DNA from: Candidatus Aerophobota bacterium
GTDB taxonomy: Bacteria; Aerophobota; Aerophobia; Aerophobales; B3-G15
Reading direction: 5' to 3'
DNA: 17,368 nt
Assembly (NCBI GenBank): GCA_021163905.1
Contig: JAGGTG010000209.1
Span: 1 to 17,368, forward strand
The translations under genes and the position numbers were made by a program. Position 1 is the stretch's first letter; the number at the start of each line of letters is the position of its first letter. The notes beneath the pieces were generated by a model. The model was not told where the DNA came from and did not search any database. It was given only the letters and a program-made list of their open reading frames with translations. Shown here piece by piece: positions 13,674-17,368 of the stretch.

Positions 13674-13712
13674 AAAGCCCTGTTTGGATTTAAATCCAAA
13701 CAGGGCTTTTTT
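13674..13712 (+). terminator. Intrinsic terminator in the glp leader, probable GlpP-controlled attenuator
   Basis: Positions 13674-13709 form a perfect 36-bp palindrome (arms 13674-13691 and 13692-13709, with GC-rich GCCCTGTTTGG in the stem) and end in six T residues (13707-13712). It lies between the promoters (13584-13618) and the ATG at 13736, so it would stop transcription before the operon unless overridden. AGGGC (13656-13660) can pair with GCCCT (13677-13681) in the left arm, giving a weak alternative 5-bp fold. Bacillus GlpP relieves such leader terminators when glycerol-3-phosphate is present, and a glpP gene closes this operon. Direct binding of this RNA is inference. Confidence 0.85.
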
Positions 13713-13735
13713 AATTGTAAGGGTAAGTTGATAGA

Positions 13736-15175
13736 ATGAAAAAGACCGATATATTTGATGTAATTATTATAGGAGCAGGTGTTGTAGGTTCCTGTATTGC
13801 TCGTTTTCTATCCAGATACAAACTTAATATAGCTCTGGTTGAAAAGGAGGCAGAGGTAGGATTTGGAACCAGTAAGGCTAATAGTGGTGTGATCCATGCT
13901 GGCTTTCATGATAGGCCAGGGACACTTAAGGCTAATTTGTGTGTAACAGGTAATTCCATGTTTGATAAGCTCTGTGAAGAGTTAAATGTACCTTTTAAAA
14001 GATGCGGGGCTCTTGTTGTAGCTTTGGAAAATAAGGAACTTAAGATACTGGAGAAGCTAAAAGCACAGGGAGAGAAAAATAAGGTTCCCGGGTTAAAGAT
14101 CATAAGAGATGATGATCTTTTTCAAATAGAGCCAAATTTAACCAGAAGGGTAAAGGCTGCTCTTTATTCTCCCACGGTTGGTGTTGTATCTCCTTATGAG
14201 CTAACTATGGCTCTGGCAGAAAATGCCAAGCAAAATGGAGTAAGGATTTTGCTTGATACTGAAGTAAAGGATGTTACTTTCCAGGATAATGGGGCTAAGG
14301 TAGTTAAAACTCAAAAAGGTGTGCTTTTTGCTAAATATCTGGTTAATGCCGCCGGACTTTTTGCCGATGAAATTGCTCGAATGACAGGAGACAACGGGTT
14401 TACCATTGTTCCTCGCAAGGGAGAGGAGTATATTTTGGACAAAAAGAGAAAAGAGCTGGTAAAACACGTTATTTTTCCTATCCCTCAAAGACAGACAAAG
14501 GGAGTTTTAATTATTCCCACTGTAGATGGAAACATAATGATTGGACCTACTTCCCAGGTGATAGATGATAAATTTGATTTAAATACTACAGGGAAAGGAT
14601 TGCAGATGATTTTGGAAAAAGTGAGGAAAATAGTACCGGCAATTAATGATAGAGATATTATAGCCTCATTTGCCGGATTGAGAGCCAGTAGCGAAGGGGG
14701 TGATTTTATTATCCAGCCTTCTGCCAAAATTAGGGGATTCATTAATATAGCTGGCATTGATTCTCCTGGATTAACAGCTGCTCCAGCTATTGCTATGATG
14801 GTGGCAGAGATTCTCAAGGGGGAGGGGTTAAAATTAGTTCAAAAAGATAGCTATCAACCCAGTTACAGATGGATTAAATTCCGGGAACTTTCGCCAGAGC
14901 AAAAAGAAGAATTGATTAAAAAAGATAAAAGATACGGGAATGTTGTCTGTCGCTGTGAAAATGTAACTGAAGGAGAGATAGTGGATGCTATAAAAAGGGG
15001 AGCAAGAACACTGGATGGTATAAAGTTTAGAACTCGTGCCGGTATGGGAAGATGCCAGGGAGGATTTTGTACCCCCAGGATAATGAGGATAATGATGAAT
15101 GAGCTGAACATTCCCCTGGAAAAAATAACCAAGCGAGGGAGAAAATCCAATATTTTATGGGGTAAAACTAAGTGA
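13736..15175 (+). CDS. FAD-dependent glycerol-3-phosphate dehydrogenase, GlpA-like, with BFD [2Fe-2S] domain
   Basis: This 479-residue flavoenzyme has an N-terminal DAO-type FAD domain: GAGVVG (13-18) with E36 for the adenine ribose, then FGTSKANSGVIHAGFHDRPG (43-62). C-terminal to it lies a BFD-like [2Fe-2S] domain with C405-x-C407 and C440-x4-C445 (VCRCENVTEGE, GMGRCQGGFC). This architecture is that of GlpA-type dehydrogenases, which oxidise glycerol-3-phosphate to dihydroxyacetone phosphate. The 2-hydroxyglutarate oxidase LhgO is a relative, but the BFD domain and the GlpP neighbour favour glycerol-3-phosphate. It is the first gene of the operon behind the leader terminator. The ribosome binding site is weak (AAGGG 13719-13723, 12 bases from ATG). 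The next gene starts 19 bp downstream. Confidence 0.88.
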   Translation: MKKTDIFDVIIIGAGVVGSCIARFLSRYKLNIALVEKEAEVGFGTSKANSGVIHAGFHDRPGTLKANLCVTGNSMFDKLCEELNVPFKRCGALVVALENKELKILEKLKAQGEKNKVPGLKIIRDDDLFQIEPNLTRRVKAALYSPTVGVVSPYELTMALAENAKQNGVRILLDTEVKDVTFQDNGAKVVKTQKGVLFAKYLVNAAGLFADEIARMTGDNGFTIVPRKGEEYILDKKRKELVKHVIFPIPQRQTKGVLIIPTVDGNIMIGPTSQVIDDKFDLNTTGKGLQMILEKVRKIVPAINDRDIIASFAGLRASSEGGDFIIQPSAKIRGFINIAGIDSPGLTAAPAIAMMVAEILKGEGLKLVQKDSYQPSYRWIKFRELSPEQKEELIKKDKRYGNVVCRCENVTEGEIVDAIKRGARTLDGIKFRTRAGMGRCQGGFCTPRIMRIMMNELNIPLEKITKRGRKSNILWGKTK

Positions 15176-15194
15176 TATTTATTCTGGTGAGAGA

Positions 15195-16448
15195 ATGAGG
15201 GAAATAAAGGCTGATGTTGCCATTATTGGTGCAGGACCTGCAGGTTTAGCTGCAGCTTTATCAGCTGAAAGAGAGGGTGCAGGAGAGGTTCTGGTTTTGG
15301 ATAGAGGTGAGGAACTGGGAGGAATACTTCCCCAGTGTATTCACAATGGATTTGGACTGCACAGGTTTAAGGAGGATCTCACCGGACCTGAATATGCACA
15401 AAGATTTATCGATGAGGTTAAAACAAAGAGAAAAATAGATGTGAAACTTAAGACTATAGTCTTGGAAATTAATCAGAATAAAGAAGTTTTAGCTACCAAC
15501 AGTGAGGAGGGGATCTTTAAAATAAGAGCAAATTCCCTTGTTCTGGCAATGGGTTGCAGGGAGAAAACCCGGGAGATGCTTCATATTCCAGGTAGCCGTC
15601 CTGCAGGTATTTTTACCGCAGGATTAGCTCAACAGTGGGTAAACTTAGAAGGTTACCTTCCAGGAAGAGAAGTTGTCATTTTGGGTTCGGGAGATGTTGG
15701 GCTAATTATGGCTCGAAGACTAACCCTGGAAGGAGCTGAGGTTAAGGCAGTGGTAGAGATAATGCCCTACCCGGGAGGATTAACGAGAAATGTTGTTCAA
15801 TGCCTGCAGGATTTTGATATTCCCCTACTCTTAGAACATACCATAACTTTTATTCATGGAAAAGATAGACTGGAGGCTGTTAGTGTTGCTAAAGTTAATT
15901 CCAAAAAAGAACCTATTCCCGGTACAGAAAAAATCATACCCTGTGATACCCTGCTTTTATCTGTAGGGCTTATCCCTGAGAATGAATTATCATCCCTTGC
16001 CGGGATAGAAATAGATCCTTCCACAGGGGGACCAGTTGTTGATGAGAGAATGCAAACATCCGTTGAGGGGATCTTTGCCTGTGGTAATGTGGTTCAGATT
16101 AATGACCTGGTAGATTATGTTAGCCAGCAGGGTGAGGTTGCTGGAAAAAATGCCGCTCTTTATGCTCTTGGTAAGTTAGAGCAACCTAAAGGAGTAATTA
16201 ATTTAAAAAAGGGAAGAAATATCCGTTCCTTAGTTCCACAGATAATATCTGCTCAGGGAAAGGTGAGTTTTTTTATAAGGGTAAAAAATCCTGAACAAAA
16301 GGTGAAGTTAGTACTGGGAAAGAGTATATTTCAACAAAAAAATCCGATTGTTAAGCCCAATCAGATGATAACATGGGAAGTTCCATTTGAAGATCTTAGA
16401 TTAAACGATGATGTAAAGGAATTAGAGGTTAGCATCAGGAAATTGTAA
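15195..16448 (+). CDS. NAD(P)/FAD-dependent oxidoreductase, second subunit of the glp dehydrogenase cluster
   Basis: A 417-residue pyridine-nucleotide-disulphide-type flavoprotein. FAD motif GAGPAG lies at 12-17 and a second dinucleotide motif GSGDVG at 164-169 (REVVILGSGDVGLIMARRL). C48 in LPQCIHNGFG is characteristic of this subfamily. The FAD-closing segment GIFACGNVVQINDLVDYVSQQG lies near residue 290. A disulphide CxxC redox pair is absent, so it is not a thioredoxin reductase. In Thermotoga-like genomes this protein sits between the GlpA-like dehydrogenase and a DUF1667 protein, and probably passes electrons between glycerol-3-phosphate oxidation and NAD(P); that route is inference. GGTGAG precedes the ATG closely. 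The DUF1667 gene follows after 2 bp. Confidence 0.87.
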   Translation: MREIKADVAIIGAGPAGLAAALSAEREGAGEVLVLDRGEELGGILPQCIHNGFGLHRFKEDLTGPEYAQRFIDEVKTKRKIDVKLKTIVLEINQNKEVLATNSEEGIFKIRANSLVLAMGCREKTREMLHIPGSRPAGIFTAGLAQQWVNLEGYLPGREVVILGSGDVGLIMARRLTLEGAEVKAVVEIMPYPGGLTRNVVQCLQDFDIPLLLEHTITFIHGKDRLEAVSVAKVNSKKEPIPGTEKIIPCDTLLLSVGLIPENELSSLAGIEIDPSTGGPVVDERMQTSVEGIFACGNVVQINDLVDYVSQQGEVAGKNAALYALGKLEQPKGVINLKKGRNIRSLVPQIISAQGKVSFFIRVKNPEQKVKLVLGKSIFQQKNPIVKPNQMITWEVPFEDLRLNDDVKELEVSIRKL

Positions 16449-16450
16449 AA

Positions 16451-16840
16451 ATGGCAGAAAAAACATATAATATTACCTGTATAGTTTGTCCTCTAAGTTG
16501 TGAGATGAGGCTAATGGTAAAAGATGGCAAAATAGAGAATATAAAGGGCAACAGATGCCGCCGGGGAATAGATTATGCCAGACAGGAGTTTTATAATCCC
16601 CAGCGGGTACTAACTACCACTGTAAAGCTCAAAGGAGATAGGCTTCCTCTTTTACCTGTGAGAACCAATAAGCCCATACCCAGGAGAATGTTAAAGGAAT
16701 GTGTAAGGTATTTGTCTAAAATTGAGGTGAAAGCACCTGTAAAATTAGGAGAGGTGATAGTTTCCAATATTTTGAATAGTGGAGCTAATGTGATCTCCAC
16801 AAAAGAGGTGGGTTCTACCGGTGTTTATAGAAAAACTTAA
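16451..16840 (+). CDS. DUF1667 protein, probable iron-sulfur protein
   Basis: A 129-residue protein of family DUF1667 (PF07892). The N-terminus has four cysteines, C10-x2-C13-x3-C17-x18-C36 (ITCIVCPLSCEMRL ... GNRCRRG). The spacing and the intervening VKDGKIENIKGN resemble the [4Fe-4S] N-terminal domain of molybdopterin oxidoreductases, so a [4Fe-4S] cluster is a good guess. The rest shows RQEFYNPQRVLTTTVKL (45-61), LPVRTNKPIPRRML, and APVKLGEVIVSNI. No membrane segment is seen. The constant neighbours are the two flavoproteins upstream, suggesting a third electron-transfer subunit filling the role that GlpC has in E. coli; this is inference. It is spaced 2 bp from the preceding gene and overlaps glpP by 20 bp. 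Confidence 0.85.
   Translation: MAEKTYNITCIVCPLSCEMRLMVKDGKIENIKGNRCRRGIDYARQEFYNPQRVLTTTVKLKGDRLPLLPVRTNKPIPRRMLKECVRYLSKIEVKAPVKLGEVIVSNILNSGANVISTKEVGSTGVYRKT
16804..16811 (+). promoter_or_regulatory. Ribosome binding site for the glpP GTG start
   Basis: AGAGGTGG lies inside the DUF1667 gene and ends 9 bases before GTG 16821. This supports GTG 16821 as the start and coupled translation of the two genes. Confidence 0.6.
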
Positions 16841-17368
16841 AGAAAAACCGGTTATTGCAGGGGTTAGGAATTTAAAAGATATACCTTTAGCTCTGGAGAG
16901 GGGAGTGGGAGTTTTATTTTTACTGGTCGGCGATATATTTGATTTGATAAAAATAAAAAAGGAGGTTAAATCCTCTGGAGTTTTGCTTTTCTCACATATG
17001 GATCTTATGAAAGGTATTGCTCGGGATAAAGCCGGGATCAGCTTCTTAAGAAAAAATATAGGAGTAGATGGAATCCTGACCACCCATACCAATCTTATCC
17101 AGTTTGCTAAAAAAGAGGGGCTAATCACCATTCAGCGGTTATTTATTCTTGACTCTGAAGCACTGAAAACCGGGGTAAGAGTGGTTCAAACTTGCAATCC
17201 TGATGCAGTAGAGATTCTTCCCGGGATAATTTTACCCAGTTTAAAGGAAGATCTTCAACATCTAAACTTTCCTCCCATTATTGCCGGTGGTTTAATCAAA
17301 ACTAAACAGGAGGTTAAAAATATACTTCAGGCAGGAGCTTTAGCTATATCCACCAGCAAAAAAGAACT
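16821..17368 (+). CDS. glpP: Glycerol-3-phosphate responsive antiterminator GlpP (3' end cut by window)
   Basis: The frame is open from GTG 16821 to the window end, giving 182 codons of a family that is about 180-195 residues long, so only the last few residues are missing. It is a TIM-barrel-like protein that, in Bacillus, binds glycerol-3-phosphate and then the leader mRNA of glp genes to prevent termination. Family signatures are KPVIAGVRNLKDIPLALE near the start, VLFLLVGDIFDL, LFSHMDLMKGIARD, GVDGILTTHTNLIQFAKKEG, LITIQRLFILDSEAL, NPDAVEILPG and PPIIAGGLIKTKQEV, ending GALAISTSKKE. It overlaps the DUF1667 gene by 20 bp, so it is co-transcribed with the genes it should control. A glycerol kinase and facilitator would be expected nearby but are not in the window. 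Confidence 0.93.
   Translation, partial: MFIEKLKEKPVIAGVRNLKDIPLALERGVGVLFLLVGDIFDLIKIKKEVKSSGVLLFSHMDLMKGIARDKAGISFLRKNIGVDGILTTHTNLIQFAKKEGLITIQRLFILDSEALKTGVRVVQTCNPDAVEILPGIILPSLKEDLQHLNFPPIIAGGLIKTKQEVKNILQAGALAISTSKKE

Noticed and set aside
13674..13709. Perfect palindrome as a protein operator or insertion target
   Set aside because: The T-run directly following and the GC-rich stem fit an intrinsic terminator better, and the GlpP gene supplies a function.
16745..17131. Minus-strand open frame of 128 codons over the DUF1667/glpP junction
   Set aside because: It covers a + strand region with clear GlpP motifs and shows no family resemblance.

Overview
This is an AT-rich bacterial chromosome segment in which every recognisable gene lies on the + strand, packed with short gaps or overlaps. 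Shine-Dalgarno motifs are often strong, and several genes start at TTG or GTG (ilvC GTG; ndk, topA and hslV TTG; glpP GTG). Arginine codons are mostly AGA/AGG. The dprA-topA-xerC-hslV-hslU order resembles the Bacillus/Firmicutes and Thermotoga type of arrangement. The FAD-dehydrogenase / FAD-NAD oxidoreductase / DUF1667 / GlpP cluster also resembles those of Thermotoga and related anaerobes. I infer a deep-branching, probably anaerobic and possibly thermophilic bacterium (Thermotogota, Atribacterota, Aerophobota or Firmicutes-like). The phylum cannot be fixed from this window.

Region 1 (1-154) is the right-hand part of a dispersed intergenic repeat, followed by a good sigma-70-type promoter. 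Region 2 (155-13247) looks like one long transcription unit. It holds lysS (lysyl-tRNA synthetase); three branched-chain amino-acid genes (ilvE, ilvC, ilvN, with no ilvB); ndk; a DUF1015 protein; dprA and topA (DNA handling); xerC (chromosome dimer resolution); hslV and hslU (ATP-dependent protease); an RseC-like membrane protein; and a nucleoside hydrolase. Tight spacing suggests translational coupling over most of it.

Region 3 (13248-13735) is the only long non-coding stretch and the most unusual part. It contains an approximately 316-bp element bounded by imperfect inverted repeats. Inside are 20 iterations of a degenerate 8-9-bp unit, then a conserved block that matches the repeat at the window start in direct orientation about 13.46 kb away. 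After the element come two overlapping promoters and a perfect 36-bp palindrome followed by T residues, which is a classic intrinsic terminator. It sits just upstream of the next operon.

Region 4 (13736-17368, cut by the window end) is a glycerol-3-phosphate catabolic operon. It encodes a GlpA-like FAD dehydrogenase with a BFD-type [2Fe-2S] domain, a FAD/NAD(P) oxidoreductase, a four-cysteine DUF1667 protein, and the glycerol-3-phosphate-responsive antiterminator GlpP (3' end missing). The terminator in the operon leader is the natural candidate target of the GlpP encoded at its far end, so the window appears to hold a complete feedback circuit.

Most genes belong to known families. The best leads are the repeat element and its association with operon starts, the leader terminator/GlpP circuit, and an IlvC cofactor loop that suggests a preference for NADH.
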